Shown: positions 43,332-52,165 of the stretch, one piece after another
Numbering within the stretch: position 1 is the first letter of the stretch
Layout of the letters: every line of letters starts with the position of its first letter
Origin: JBGTFE01 sp036403235
GTDB lineage: Bacteria; Acidobacteriota; Blastocatellia; Pyrinomonadales; Pyrinomonadaceae
DNA length: 64,000 bases
NCBI GenBank assembly: GCA_036403235.1
Contig: DASWRI010000066.1
Coordinates: 1-64,000 of the forward strand
Reading direction: 5' to 3'
Made by a program: the position numbers and the translations under genes
The notes under the pieces: model-generated
What the model was told of the DNA's origin: nothing
What the model saw: the letters and a program-made list of their open reading frames with translations, nothing else
Database searches by the model: none

Positions 43332-44882
43332 ATGAAACGAAAATTTGTTCTGCTGAATCTGCTGTTTGTTTTTTTTGTGCCTGCGCTGGTTTTTGCGCAG
43401 ACGCTTGAGCAAAAGCTGGCGGAAATCGACGCTTACGCCGAAAAGGTGCGCGTCGACTGGAACGTTCCGGGCTTTGCGATTGCGATTGTCAAAGACGATA
43501 AAGTTATATTTGCCAAAGGTTACGGCGTGCGCGAGCTCGGCAAGCCCGACAAGGTCGATGAAAACACTTTGTTTGCGATTGCTTCGAACACAAAAGCGTT
43601 TACGACCGCGTCTTTATCGATTTTAATCGACGAAAAAAAACTCAGCTGGGACGACAAAGTTACAAAATATCTGCCCGAATTTCAGATGTACGACCCGTAT
43701 GTGACGCGCGAGATGACGATTCGCGATTTGGTTTCGCATCGCAGCGGGCTGGGCACGTTCAGCGGCGATTTGCTCTGGTATGAAACGACTTATTCGACCG
43801 ACGAAGTTTTGCGCCGTGTCCGCTATCTGAAACCCGCTTCAAGCTTTCGAAGCCAATACGGTTATCAGAATTTGATGCTGACGGCGGCCGGAAAAGTCGT
43901 CGAAAAAGTTTCGGGAATGAGTTGGGCGCAGTTTGTCCGCGAGCGGATTTTAACGCCGCTGCGAATGACGCGAACGACGACGAGCGTTAAGGATTTGAAG
44001 GACAATTACGCGTCGCCGCACAACGAATCGGGCGGCGCGCTCCGTCCACTGCCTTACGATAATGTTGACACCGTCGCTCCGGCGGCCGGTTTGAATTCGA
44101 GCGTCGCCGAGCTTGCCAACTGGATTCGAACGCAGCTCGGACGCGGAACATTTGAAGGCAAACAAATTTTCAGCAGCGACCGCTCGGGCGAAATGTGGTC
44201 GCTCGTCACGCCGCTCCGCGTCAGCGCGTCTCCGGCACCGACAGCGACGACAAGGCTTTTCGCGGGCGTCGGAATGGGCTGGTTTGTGCAGGATTATCGC
44301 GGCCGAAAAATGGTTTCGCACACGGGCGGGCTCGACGGGATGATTTCGCAGACGACGCTGCTCCCGGAAGAAAATCTCGGCATGGTCGTGCTGACAAATT
44401 CGGAATCGAGCGTCAATTCGACGATGTCGAACAAGATTATGGACGTTTTTCTCGAAGTTACGCCGAAACGCGATTGGAGCGCCGAACGACTCGAAAACGC
44501 CAAAAAAGCTAAAGCGCAGCAGGCCGAAGAAGATAAAAAAATCGTCGCCGCGCGCGTGCCGAACACAACTCCTTCGGTTGCGCTCGCGAGTTATGCCGGA
44601 ACTTACGGCGGCGAGCTTTACGGCGACGCGACCGTCACCGAAGAAAACGGCAAACTTGTTTTGCGTCTCTTGCCGGCGCCGAATTTCGTCGCCGATTTGG
44701 AACACTGGCACTACGATACTTTTCTTATCAAATGGCGCCCGTCGGTCGCGTATAATTTTCCGCGCGGCTTTGTCACCTTTTCGCTCGACAAAACGGGAAA
44801 GCCCGCCGAGTTTAAAATCGACCAGCCGAACAGCGATTTCTGGTTTTACGAACTGGAATTTAAACGCAGAGAGGGGAAATAA
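43332..44882 (+). CDS. Secreted serine hydrolase, beta-lactamase family (class C-like)
   Basis: The 516-residue protein has a signal peptide (KFVLLNLLFVFFVPALVFAQ). Serine beta-lactamase-like motifs are S85-N-T-K88, Y178-Q-N180 and HTGG. This family includes D-aminopeptidases, esterases and carboxypeptidases, so lactamase activity cannot be assumed. The C-terminal part (about 410-516: ASYAGTYGGELYGDATVTEE) is a DUF3471-like lipocalin-type domain. A TGATAAAAT extended -10 (43313-43321) lies ten bases before the ATG. An upstream in-frame start at 43239 overlaps the GH92 gene and is not preferred. It follows GH92 by 67 bases. Confidence 0.93.
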   Translation: MKRKFVLLNLLFVFFVPALVFAQTLEQKLAEIDAYAEKVRVDWNVPGFAIAIVKDDKVIFAKGYGVRELGKPDKVDENTLFAIASNTKAFTTASLSILIDEKKLSWDDKVTKYLPEFQMYDPYVTREMTIRDLVSHRSGLGTFSGDLLWYETTYSTDEVLRRVRYLKPASSFRSQYGYQNLMLTAAGKVVEKVSGMSWAQFVRERILTPLRMTRTTTSVKDLKDNYASPHNESGGALRPLPYDNVDTVAPAAGLNSSVAELANWIRTQLGRGTFEGKQIFSSDRSGEMWSLVTPLRVSASPAPTATTRLFAGVGMGWFVQDYRGRKMVSHTGGLDGMISQTTLLPEENLGMVVLTNSESSVNSTMSNKIMDVFLEVTPKRDWSAERLENAKKAKAQQAEEDKKIVAARVPNTTPSVALASYAGTYGGELYGDATVTEENGKLVLRLLPAPNFVADLEHWHYDTFLIKWRPSVAYNFPRGFVTFSLDKTGKPAEFKIDQPNSDFWFYELEFKRREGK

Positions 44883-44989
44883 GTCTAAAATCGAGCGTTT
44901 TCGCCCTGTCGTGAGCGAAAACATATTAAATTGCGGCTTCAAATTTCTCTCGTCAAAATATTCGTTTATAAACGCAAACTCGACAACTC

Positions 44990-45019
44990 TTGCCGTGTGT
45001 GTCAAAATTCGTGTAATAT
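44990..45019 (+). promoter_or_regulatory. Promoter of the 71-residue protein gene
   Basis: TTGCCG (44990-44995), an 18-base spacer, then TAATAT (45014-45019). A GTTTTCGC/GCGAAAAC hairpin just upstream, near 44900-44930, may end the serine hydrolase transcript. Confidence 0.6.
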
Positions 45020-45066
45020 AAACAACTTTATAAACGGAAATAATTTAAGGAGATTTTATACAATCA

Positions 45067-45282
45067 ATGTCAGAAAACGCAACCGGAGAGGCGGAAGAAA
45101 CAAACGAGACGACCGCCGAGACTACAACTGAACACACGCAGGACGTTTCCTATCACGCGGTCGAAAAAGACGGCGAAGTAACGGCAATCTGGGAAATGGC
45201 GGGACAAAAACACATTCGCACGATTGACCCGCGCTCAAGCGAAGGCAAACAAATTCTCGCGCTTTTTGAAACCGCAGGATAA
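45067..45282 (+). CDS. Small acidic protein, unknown function
   Basis: The 71-residue protein has a Thr/Glu-rich acidic first third (ETTAETTTEH) and a short conserved-looking C-terminal half (VEKDGEVTAIWEMAGQKHIR then PRSSEGKQILALFETAG). It has its own promoter, an AAGGAG Shine-Dalgarno, a downstream hairpin and no signal peptide, all of which support a real gene. No family is recognised. Confidence 0.7.
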   Translation: MSENATGEAEETNETTAETTTEHTQDVSYHAVEKDGEVTAIWEMAGQKHIRTIDPRSSEGKQILALFETAG

Positions 45283-45287
45283 AAAGG

Positions 45288-45382
45288 CAAAAGTAAAAAG
45301 TAAAAAAGCCGCAGATTAAACTTTAAAGTTTAATCTGACGGCTCTTCGCTTTTTACTTTTGTCTTTTACTTTCTACTTTCCA
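45288..45382. repeat. Heptanucleotide inverted-arm element with central hairpin
   Basis: CAAAAGT, AAAAAGT (45288-45301) and, on the other side, CTTTTTACTTTT with TCTTTTACTTTCTACTTTCC (45349-45382). The arms flank the terminator at 45308-45342. Confidence 0.8.
45308..45342. terminator. Bidirectional terminator hairpin
   Basis: GCCGCAGATTAAACTTT and AAAGTTTAATCTGACGGC are near-perfect reverse complements, flanked by A- and T-rich tracts. It separates the small acidic protein gene from the convergent PhoX-like gene. Confidence 0.85.
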
Positions 45383-46782
45383 AATCTTTCCCAGTCGCCC
45401 CAAATCGCGAACGTCGTGCCGACGGCCTGCAAATTGACGAACAGGGTTTTGCCGTCTTTTGAAAAGGTCGAACCGGCGAATTCGCTGGTTTCAAATTTTG
45501 GCGTCACGTTTCGGGCAAAATCCGCCATTCGTCCGTCCGCGGTTAAAATCTTTATATAATTTTCGGGCGTTCCGCCTTCGCCGACGTAATCGCTGTCTTC
45601 GCAGACGAAAAGCTCGCGACTTTTCGGGCGCAGGCACATATTGTCGGGCATATCCAGAATTTCGCGGCTCGGCGATTCGAAAAGCAAAGTCAGGCGTCCT
45701 TCGTCGCGCGTCGTCGGCTCATACGCCCAGATTTGCCCGCCGCCGTTATCGCCGCCGTTGGTCGAGTCGAAATAAATTCTTCCTTTTTTGTCGGCGCAGC
45801 AGCCTTCGAGACGCGTAAAAATCGCCGCGCCTTTCGCCTGTCCCTGCTTTTGCACGGCGAGCGTGTCGAGGTCGACTTCCGGCGGGTCAGGGCTCTCAAT
45901 CGTCACCCAGCTGGCGGTAAAGCTCGTTCCGGCCTTCTGATTTTTTCTGGTGTCGTAGTTCGCTTTATCCTTAATCGCCAGCATCTGCAAAACGCCGCCT
46001 TCGGCCAGACGTTTGTTGCGTTTCGGCAAAAATCGGTAAAATCCGGCGGGCGTCATATCTTCGGTCAGATAAACAACGCCGGATTTTTTATCGACCGCGA
46101 TTGCCTCGTGCTCGAAGCGTCCCATGGCTCGCAGCGGCACGGGCGAAACGGCGGAATTGGCCGACGCCGGAACTTCGAAACAGTAGCCGTGCGGTTTCGC
46201 GAAACCGCCGATTTTGCTTCCGTTTTTCAGCGTTCTCAAACTCGGCCCGAGCGTCGTCTCCTCGCACGAAATCCAGCTTCCCCAGGGCGTCCGGCCGCCG
46301 CAGCAATTTACCAGAGTTCCGCTCAAACTAACGAAATCGCGGACGATTTCACGCGTTTTCGGATTGACGACGAGCGTCGTCGTGCCGCCGCCGGCCGTTT
46401 CGTCATACGGATTTGCGCCGATTGGCGAGCCGGCAATCGGAACTTTGCCGTTGGTAATTTCGTGGTTGCGCACGACGCGCAGCTCGTTTTTGACTTTGAA
46501 AGCCGCCATTCCGTCGTGTTTCGGCGGGGTTTTATTGTTGTCCGCGAGCGGACTTCCGGTTTTTCCGATGGCCGTATATTCAAAACCTTTGGGAAGCGCA
46601 AGATAAGTTATGCCGTCATTTTTCGCGGCGGTCGGGACGAGCGCGCCGTAGCCCGCCGCTTTAAAGTTCGATAAATTTCCGGTCTGCGCGAAAACTTCCG
46701 AGCGTTTTGTCAGTCCGATGCTTGCCAGCGCCAGACCGCCCGAAGTCAATCCAAGTCGATATAAAAATGAGCGTCTGTCCAT
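45373..46782 (-). CDS. PhoX-like alkaline phosphatase (DUF839), Tat-exported
   Basis: PhoX enzymes are exported phosphatases with Ca/Fe cofactors. From the ATG at 46782 the protein has 469 residues and begins MDRRSFLYRLGLTSGGLA, a twin-arginine signal followed by LALASIGLT. The mature part has DUF839 features: LRVVRNHEITNG, TLVVNPKTREIV, CCGGRTPWGSWISCEET near 161-177, and GRFEHEAIAVDKKSGVVYLT, then EDSDYVGEGG. The upstream start at 46800 is rejected because it adds residues before the RR motif. Heptamer arms lie just upstream. Confidence 0.92.
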   Translation of the reverse strand: MDRRSFLYRLGLTSGGLALASIGLTKRSEVFAQTGNLSNFKAAGYGALVPTAAKNDGITYLALPKGFEYTAIGKTGSPLADNNKTPPKHDGMAAFKVKNELRVVRNHEITNGKVPIAGSPIGANPYDETAGGGTTTLVVNPKTREIVRDFVSLSGTLVNCCGGRTPWGSWISCEETTLGPSLRTLKNGSKIGGFAKPHGYCFEVPASANSAVSPVPLRAMGRFEHEAIAVDKKSGVVYLTEDMTPAGFYRFLPKRNKRLAEGGVLQMLAIKDKANYDTRKNQKAGTSFTASWVTIESPDPPEVDLDTLAVQKQGQAKGAAIFTRLEGCCADKKGRIYFDSTNGGDNGGGQIWAYEPTTRDEGRLTLLFESPSREILDMPDNMCLRPKSRELFVCEDSDYVGEGGTPENYIKILTADGRMADFARNVTPKFETSEFAGSTFSKDGKTLFVNLQAVGTTFAIWGDWERFGK

Positions 46783-46794
46783 ACAATTTATTAA

Positions 46795-46838
46795 TTTCAA
46801 GTTTCAAGTTTCAGATAAATAACTTGAAACTTGAAACT
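46795..46838. repeat. Heptanucleotide element with inverted arms (TTTCAAG / CTTGAAA)
   Basis: TTTCAAG, TTTCAAG, TTTCAGA (46795-46815) then CTTGAAA twice (46823-46836), a perfect mirror around seven bases. It lies in the gap between the PhoX-like gene and the saccharopine dehydrogenase-like gene. Confidence 0.88.
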
Positions 46839-47883
46839 ATTTTACTTCTTCACGGCTTACGCCTTCAATCTCCAGAATCAAATCCGCGCCGTAGCATTTG
46901 GCGGGCGTTTGAAAACCGGCGCAAAATTCGCCGTCGAGAATTTTTTCCGAGATTTTCAGCGCCGTCAGCGCCGTCAGCGTGTAGCCTTCCGGCCCTTGCT
47001 GGCGCGATTCGACCTTTTTCCCGCTTTCGTCCGAAGCCTCGCCCCAGAGATAAGTTTTGCCTTTGGCGCGTTCTTCGTCGGAAGGCCCGCCCGCCGGGAT
47101 TTGTTTTTGCAGATAATTTTGCGCCGGTTTCGTCGCCAGCAGCCAGCCGATGTAGCGGCTCAATTTGAGCATTTTCAGATTTGACGCGGGCATCACCGTG
47201 AAAACTTCGATGTTCGGAATGCCGGTCGAATAAAAGGCGGTCGAAACGTCGCCCCAGGGAATCGTGACGCCCGTTTTCTGCACTTCGCCGAAGTCGATTT
47301 TTTGGGTTTTATACGCTGCCGGAACGCTCGTGATTTCGCCGTTTTTACGAATCGCGCCGCCTTTCCCGACGTTCATCGTCATCGTCGCCTGCGTGCCGTG
47401 CGAGATTCTTCCCATACCGTAAAACGCCAGCGTCAAATTCGTCGCCGACGGCAGTCGATCTTTCAGATGACGCGCCAGACAATCCGACGGCACAACGTCG
47501 AAACCGACGCCCGGCATAATCATAATTCCGGCGTCTTTCGCCCTTTTATCGAGCCGCGCCATCGTTTCAAAAACGGCGATTTCGCCCGTAATATCGAGAT
47601 AATGCCGCTTATTTCTGAGACATGCTTCGGCCATCGGGCGCGACGTCAGGGAAAACGGCCCGGCACAGTGCAAAACGAGTTCGACCTCCTGCAAAGCCGC
47701 GTCGAGCTTTTGCGTTTCGTCCAGGCCGAAAACGCGAAAATCGAAATCGTATTTTTTAGCGAGCTCCTCGACTTTCGCCCGGTTTCTGCCCGCCAGAATC
47801 GGCTTCAAACCGCGCTCAGCCGCAAATCTGGTAATCAATTCGCCGGTGTATCCGTTCGCGCCGTAGATTAGAAAATTTTTCAT
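46837..47883 (-). CDS. Saccharopine dehydrogenase-like NAD(P)-binding protein
   Basis: From the ATG at 47883 the 348-residue protein has a Rossmann motif YGANGYTGELI at 6-16, LVLHCAGPF near 76-84, and RHYLDITGEI near 102-111, typical of the saccharopine dehydrogenase-like family (trans-acting enoyl reductase type). These proteins are often annotated as saccharopine dehydrogenases, but the enzymatic reaction here is unknown. An extended start at 47952 would add 23 repeat-encoded residues and is rejected. The gene ends in PhoX-side repeats and follows YwbE on the minus strand. Confidence 0.87.
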   Translation of the reverse strand: MKNFLIYGANGYTGELITRFAAERGLKPILAGRNRAKVEELAKKYDFDFRVFGLDETQKLDAALQEVELVLHCAGPFSLTSRPMAEACLRNKRHYLDITGEIAVFETMARLDKRAKDAGIMIMPGVGFDVVPSDCLARHLKDRLPSATNLTLAFYGMGRISHGTQATMTMNVGKGGAIRKNGEITSVPAAYKTQKIDFGEVQKTGVTIPWGDVSTAFYSTGIPNIEVFTVMPASNLKMLKLSRYIGWLLATKPAQNYLQKQIPAGGPSDEERAKGKTYLWGEASDESGKKVESRQQGPEGYTLTALTALKISEKILDGEFCAGFQTPAKCYGADLILEIEGVSREEVK

Positions 47884-47914
47884 AGTTTTTTGAAACCACA
47901 GAGTAACGCGGAAA

Positions 47915-47975
47915 GGGACGAGGGACAAGAGACGAGGGACGAGACAAATCAAAAATCTCGAATCCTCGTATCCTA
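47915..47975. repeat. Heptanucleotide element with inverted arms (GGGACGA / ATCCTCG)
   Basis: GGGACGA, GGGACAA, GAGACGA, GGGACGA (47915-47942) and ATCTCGA, ATCCTCG, TATCCTA (47955-47975). The right arm reaches the last codon of ywbE. Confidence 0.85.
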
Positions 47976-48167
47976 TTCCAAAATCTCCTGCACGCGCCCG
48001 ACTTGGCCGTCCGTTAAGCGGACTTTGATGCCGTGCGGGTGAAAGCTGGAATTGGTCAGCAAATCTTTTACAACGCCGATTGTGCGCTTTCCCGTTCGCT
48101 GGTCCTGCTTTAAAACGATTGCGACTTTTAATCCGGCGCGGATGTTTTTTCTTTCGCGATGCGGCAT
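47973..48167 (-). CDS. ywbE: YwbE family protein
   Basis: The 64-residue protein matches the YwbE (DUF2196) type: RKNIRAGLKVAIVLKQDQRT and NSSFHPHGIKVRLTDGQVGR are the characteristic stretches. It is predicted to have a small SH3-like or KOW-like beta fold; the cellular role is unknown. Its ATG overlaps the TAA of the DinB gene in a TAATG arrangement, which points to translational coupling. Confidence 0.85.
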   Translation of the reverse strand: MPHRERKNIRAGLKVAIVLKQDQRTGKRTIGVVKDLLTNSSFHPHGIKVRLTDGQVGRVQEILE

Positions 48168-48634
48168 TATTTTGTCTCCAGAGTTCGCATTATAAACGCG
48201 ATTTGTCCGAGATGATAGGCGTTGTGGTCGGCGACGAGCAGCGCTTCGCGCAAAACGGTTTGTCCCGTGCCGTGCTCAATCGGGGCGAAAAGGTCAATTT
48301 TTTCGTCGTTGATTAAACTGCGCATCGTCTGCAAATCATCCAGAATCTGCTTGACGGACGTGCGCCAGTCTTCGGCCGTCCCTTCGGTTTTGTTCCAGTA
48401 ACCGTCGGGAAAAGCGGGCGACGCGTGACGCGCATCGCGGCTGAACTTGACGATGTCCCATTGCGCGATACGCAAGTGTTCGAGAAGCTCCCAGGCCGTG
48501 TGCGGCGCGCCTCCGATTCGCGTATTGATTTTCTCGCTCGGAAATTCGTTCAAAACTTTTTCGAGCGCGATGTGCGCCGATTTGCCTTCGAGCAGCTCGA
48601 GCAGATGCTCGCGTAAATTTTTTTGCGTGTCCAT
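48167..48634 (-). CDS. DinB-like / DUF664-type four-helix protein
   Basis: The 155-residue protein has helical character and the metal-ligand pattern of the DinB/YfiT superfamily: an N-terminal SAHIALEKVLNEFPSEKINT and GAPHTAWELLEHLRIAQWDI near 42-61 with His, then REALLVADHNAYHLGQIAFI near 129-148. Members act as metal-dependent thiol transferases or have no known role. It is coupled to ywbE by overlapping stop and start codons, and follows aat by eight bases. Confidence 0.85.
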   Translation of the reverse strand: MDTQKNLREHLLELLEGKSAHIALEKVLNEFPSEKINTRIGGAPHTAWELLEHLRIAQWDIVKFSRDARHASPAFPDGYWNKTEGTAEDWRTSVKQILDDLQTMRSLINDEKIDLFAPIEHGTGQTVLREALLVADHNAYHLGQIAFIMRTLETK

Positions 48635-48641
48635 AATTTTT

Positions 48642-49334
48642 TCAGAAAAGTTTTAAGTTTTCGGCCTGCGCCTTTTCCAGTTTATCCAAAAATTCGGCGC
48701 GCTCAATCTCTTTTGCGCCCAAAACCTTAAAATGCGGCGTCATCACCTGAATGTCGAGCCACGTCGCGCCGCGCGGTTTGAGATGTTCGACGAGATATAG
48801 AAGAGCCAGTTTCGAAGCGTTCGGCGCGAGATGAAACATGCTTTCGCCGCAGAAGACGCCGCCCGCGTCGACGCCGTAAAGCCCGCCGGCGAGATTTCCC
48901 GATTTGTCCCATACTTCGACGCTGTGCGCGTCGCCCGCCGCGTGAAAATCGCAGTAGGCGCGGATAAAATCCCGAGTAATCCACGTTCCGTGCCCTTCGC
49001 TGCGTCGTGCCTTTGCGCAGTTTTCGATGACGGCGCGAAAATCTTTGTCAATCGTGAACGTAAAGCTCGCTTTTTTTTGTTCGCGCCCGAGCGAGCGCGG
49101 AATATGAATCTCGGAAAATTCGAGAACGGCGCGATATTCGGGACAAAACCACGGCAGCGGCAGACCGTCGATGTGCCACGGAAAAATGCCGCGGTGATAG
49201 GCGGCGCGCAAATTTTCAATCGACAAATCGACGCCGAAAGTGAGAATGTCGCGCGCGTGATAATAATAATCGCCGAACAAAACCCATTCGGTAAATTCGT
49301 GAGTGCGCGGATTTGGAAAAATTATCTCTGACAT
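48642..49334 (-). CDS. aat: Leucyl/phenylalanyl-tRNA-protein transferase
   Basis: Adds Leu or Phe to proteins with N-terminal Lys or Arg, marking them for ClpAP through the N-end rule. The 230 residues include the conserved YHRGIFPW at 45-52, WFCPEYRAVL near 61-70, HGTWITRDFIRAY near 114-126, HSVEVWDKSGNLAGGLYGVD near 135-154, and FCGESMFHL near 159-167. I use the ATG at 49334; the upstream ATG would add four residues. clpA lies on the same strand about 12.5 kb away; clpS is not seen. Confidence 0.96.
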   Translation of the reverse strand: MSEIIFPNPRTHEFTEWVLFGDYYYHARDILTFGVDLSIENLRAAYHRGIFPWHIDGLPLPWFCPEYRAVLEFSEIHIPRSLGREQKKASFTFTIDKDFRAVIENCAKARRSEGHGTWITRDFIRAYCDFHAAGDAHSVEVWDKSGNLAGGLYGVDAGGVFCGESMFHLAPNASKLALLYLVEHLKPRGATWLDIQVMTPHFKVLGAKEIERAEFLDKLEKAQAENLKLF

Positions 49335-49398
49335 TTTCGGGAACAAATTCTACAAATCATTGTGTAACGAAAATAACAAATCTGGGAGGTAAAGAGAA

Positions 49399-49794
49399 AT
49401 GAGAAATTTTGTCAAAGGTCTGCTAACCAATCGTTTCGGCATCGTTTTAGCCGCGTTGAATGTTTGTTATTTTGCGTCGAGAAGCTACATCCATTTTATT
49501 TTCGCTCACGCGCACGGAGAAAATTGCGCCTTCTTTGGAGGGCGACATTTTTTTGACATTTTTACCGGTTTGGGAGCAGGCTCTTCCGACTTTATGTTTC
49601 TTCTGAACCTGCCCGCCGTGCTTTTTTCGCTGCTTTCGGGCACTTTCGTGCAGATAATTTTTCCTGATTTTTGTCTTTATACGCAGGGAAAAATTCAGAT
49701 TGTCTTTTTTGTATTTTTCATCACGTTTCAATGGCTTTTTATCGGCTGGACAGCGAAAACCCTCGCCGGAAAAATCCAATTGATGAAAAGCTAA
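49399..49794 (+). CDS. Small membrane protein, unknown function
   Basis: The 131-residue protein has three likely helices: about 12-33 (RFGIVLAALNVCYFASRSYI), 65-85 (FMFLLNLPAVLFSLLSGTFV) and 98-115 (KIQIVFFVFFITFQWLFIGW). Hydrophilic residues between helices include His and Cys (HFIFAHAHGENCAFF). A GGGAGG Shine-Dalgarno precedes it. The 3' end overlaps the convergent MATE gene by four bases. No family is recognised. Confidence 0.7.
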   Translation: MRNFVKGLLTNRFGIVLAALNVCYFASRSYIHFIFAHAHGENCAFFGGRHFFDIFTGLGAGSSDFMFLLNLPAVLFSLLSGTFVQIIFPDFCLYTQGKIQIVFFVFFITFQWLFIGWTAKTLAGKIQLMKS

Positions 49795-51215
49795 ATCTTT
49801 TTCGTCTTCCACTTTCCGCGCCGGAAAAGCAGCGTGGCGACGACGGCCAGAACGCAGAAGGCAATCAAAATCGCCCAGAAAACGCCGTGTTCTTTGAAGC
49901 CGAAATAATACGCCAGCACATATGCCAGCGGAATCTCGAACAGCCAGAAAATAAAAACGTTGAGAAACGTCGGCGTGACGGTGTCGCCCGCGCCGTTAAA
50001 AGACATCTGCATCACCATTCCGAACGCGTAAAACGTAAAGCCGAAGGCGATTGTCCGCAGGCAGTCCGTCCCGATGCTTAAAACTTCCGGCTCGATGGTG
50101 AAAAGATTGATAATCGAGTGCGCGAAAACGGCGAGCAAAATGCCGATGGCGGTTAAAAAACAAGTGTTGTAAACGGCGGCTTTCCAGACGGCCTGCTCGG
50201 CGCGTTCGGGTTTTCCCGCGCCCAAATTTTGCCCGACCAGCGTCGCCGCCGCGTTGCTCATTCCGACCGCCGGAAGCAGCGCGAAAACAATCACGCGGAT
50301 TCCGATTTGATAACCGGCGTTGGCGTTCGTGCCGAAAGCAGCGACGATTCGGACGAGCGCCGTCCAGCTCGCCATTCCGATTAAAGTTTGAAACGATGCC
50401 GAAGCGGAAAGCTTTACCAGTTTCAAGACGAGCTTCGGCTGAAACGCGAAATGCCTGCGCTCGATTTTGAAGCGCTCCTCGCGCCGGAAAAGATACTGAA
50501 TCGCGAACAAAACTCCGCAGCCGCGCCCTATGCAAGTTCCGACCGCCGCGCCCGTCACGCCCAGTTCGGGAAAAAACCAGACGCCGAAAATAAACATCGG
50601 CGCGAGAATGATATTGAGCGTGTTCGACAAAATCAAAATGCGCATCGCGATGGCCGCGTCGCCCGCGCCGCGAAAAATTCCGTTTATCAAAAACAGAAAA
50701 ACGATGACGACGTTGCCGCCGAGCATTATCCGCGTAAAATTCACGCCCTGCGCGACGACGCTCGGTTCGGCGCCCATCAAAGACAAAAGCTGCGGCGCGA
50801 AAATCACGCCGAAAACGCCGAGAATCGCCGACACAATCATTCCGAGATAAAGCACCTGAATCGCCGTCTGCGAAGCCGCGTCCCGGTTTCCTTCGCCGAT
50901 GCGCCGCGCGATGGTCGCCGTCGCGCCGATGGAAATCCCGATGGCGAGCGCGTAGATAATGACAATCATTGCCTCGGTCAGGCTGACGACGACGATTGCT
51001 TCCGCGCCCAGTTTGGAGACAAAGAAAATGTCGCAGATGGCGAAAAGGCTCTCCATAAACATTTCCAGAATCATCGGAACGGCCAAAAGAAAAATCGCCG
51101 TTCCGATTGAGCCTTTCGTAAAATCGCGCTTTGAGCCGACGAAAGCTTCGCGCAAAATCGACCAGAAGGAACTATTTTCCGCCCGCGCGGAAACGTTTTC
51201 TAAATTATTAGACAT
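49791..51215 (-). CDS. MATE-family multidrug/toxin efflux transporter
   Basis: Inner-membrane exporter driven by Na+ or H+, of 474 residues with about twelve hydrophobic helices. Landmarks include an N-terminal cytoplasmic stretch ending in KGSIGTAIFLLAVPMILEMF, QTLIGMASWTALVRIVAAFG, GMSNAAATLVGQNLGAGKPE near 318-337 (a conserved MATE motif) and a repeated arrangement of two six-helix halves. The substrate cannot be predicted. Divergent from the gene at 51442. Confidence 0.94.
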   Translation of the reverse strand: MSNNLENVSARAENSSFWSILREAFVGSKRDFTKGSIGTAIFLLAVPMILEMFMESLFAICDIFFVSKLGAEAIVVVSLTEAMIVIIYALAIGISIGATATIARRIGEGNRDAASQTAIQVLYLGMIVSAILGVFGVIFAPQLLSLMGAEPSVVAQGVNFTRIMLGGNVVIVFLFLINGIFRGAGDAAIAMRILILSNTLNIILAPMFIFGVWFFPELGVTGAAVGTCIGRGCGVLFAIQYLFRREERFKIERRHFAFQPKLVLKLVKLSASASFQTLIGMASWTALVRIVAAFGTNANAGYQIGIRVIVFALLPAVGMSNAAATLVGQNLGAGKPERAEQAVWKAAVYNTCFLTAIGILLAVFAHSIINLFTIEPEVLSIGTDCLRTIAFGFTFYAFGMVMQMSFNGAGDTVTPTFLNVFIFWLFEIPLAYVLAYYFGFKEHGVFWAILIAFCVLAVVATLLFRRGKWKTKKI

Positions 51216-51441
51216 AAAAATATTCGATTTTATTTAAGTAACTGACCTGAAAGCGAGATTTGTTCGTTCGTCGATTCAGACAAACGAAACAAACAGGAAA
51301 ATTGCGCGTGTGATTTTACGGGACAAGAATTTTCATAGTCTGAGAGTTTATCACAGGCGATTTATAAATAAAAAATCGTCTCTGTAAATATTTTCCGTTA
51401 AACCGAGCGTCTTTGGCGCGAGAAGCATCTCTATTTAAATT

Positions 51442-52143
51442 ATGATTCGCAGCTCATTCAAATTTTTACCGACTCTCGCCGCAATTCTTTTTTTTATAAA
51501 TCAAATTTACGCTCAAAAATGCCCGGTCGCATACGGTTATCAGGGAAGCGAAAATTTTTCGCGCGCGTCTAAAGCAACACTCACTATCGAAAAAACCAAA
51601 GAATTATCGCCGCTTATTCTATCCAGGATAAATGAACAGCTAAAAAAGCGCGTCGGCGAAAAATTTGCTTCAAAGTTAAAGCTCGAATGGGGTTACGTTC
51701 ACGATTTTGACGACGAAGCCGCGCTGCGAGACGCCAAATCGACGGACAGAATCGATGCTTACGACCTCGTTTACAAGTTGTCGGATAAAGCCAAAGGATT
51801 AAAAGCTTATTATTTTAAGGTCGTGCTTGACGAAAAAGGCAATCTAACCAGAGACGTCAATTTGCCGGACATCGCTTCTTATCCGCAAAAGAGAAACTTG
51901 ATTTCCTGCCGACAGGCGTCCGAGATAGCTGCCAAAAACGGATTTCCCCAAAACAGGATTTCAATGTATTTTAACTACGATTTTGATTCGCAATCGCTGG
52001 CATGGGAGATTTACGACAAACAGGCGGTCGAGCCGGACAGAACATTTCTGTCATTCGGCGGACAGGGGACTTACCGGAAAATTTTAATCGATGCGGCGAC
52101 CGGAAATGTCATAAAAATTTATAAAGAAACGATTATTCTCTAA
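51442..52143 (+). CDS. Secreted protein with PepSY-like C-terminus
   Basis: The 233-residue protein has a signal peptide (FLPTLAAILFFINQIYAQ). The region from about 145 onward (QKRNLISCRQASEIAAKNGF then SLAWEIYDKQ and KILIDAATGNVIKIYKE) follows a PepSY-type pattern: a helix, a beta hairpin and the 'v.iDa.TG.v' ending, often involved in protease inhibition or metal uptake. The N-terminal half is unassigned, with two Cys overall in the mature part. Its ATG has no Shine-Dalgarno; TCTATT lies six bases upstream. Confidence 0.65.
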   Translation: MIRSSFKFLPTLAAILFFINQIYAQKCPVAYGYQGSENFSRASKATLTIEKTKELSPLILSRINEQLKKRVGEKFASKLKLEWGYVHDFDDEAALRDAKSTDRIDAYDLVYKLSDKAKGLKAYYFKVVLDEKGNLTRDVNLPDIASYPQKRNLISCRQASEIAAKNGFPQNRISMYFNYDFDSQSLAWEIYDKQAVEPDRTFLSFGGQGTYRKILIDAATGNVIKIYKETIIL

Positions 52144-52165
52144 TTGTCTTTGTTGACGCGCCGGC

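Noticed and set aside
43332..44882. Antibiotic-resistance beta-lactamase
   Set aside because: The SxxK/YxN/HTGG motifs are shared with many esterases and peptidases; the DUF3471-like tail and glycosidase neighbours do not suggest resistance.
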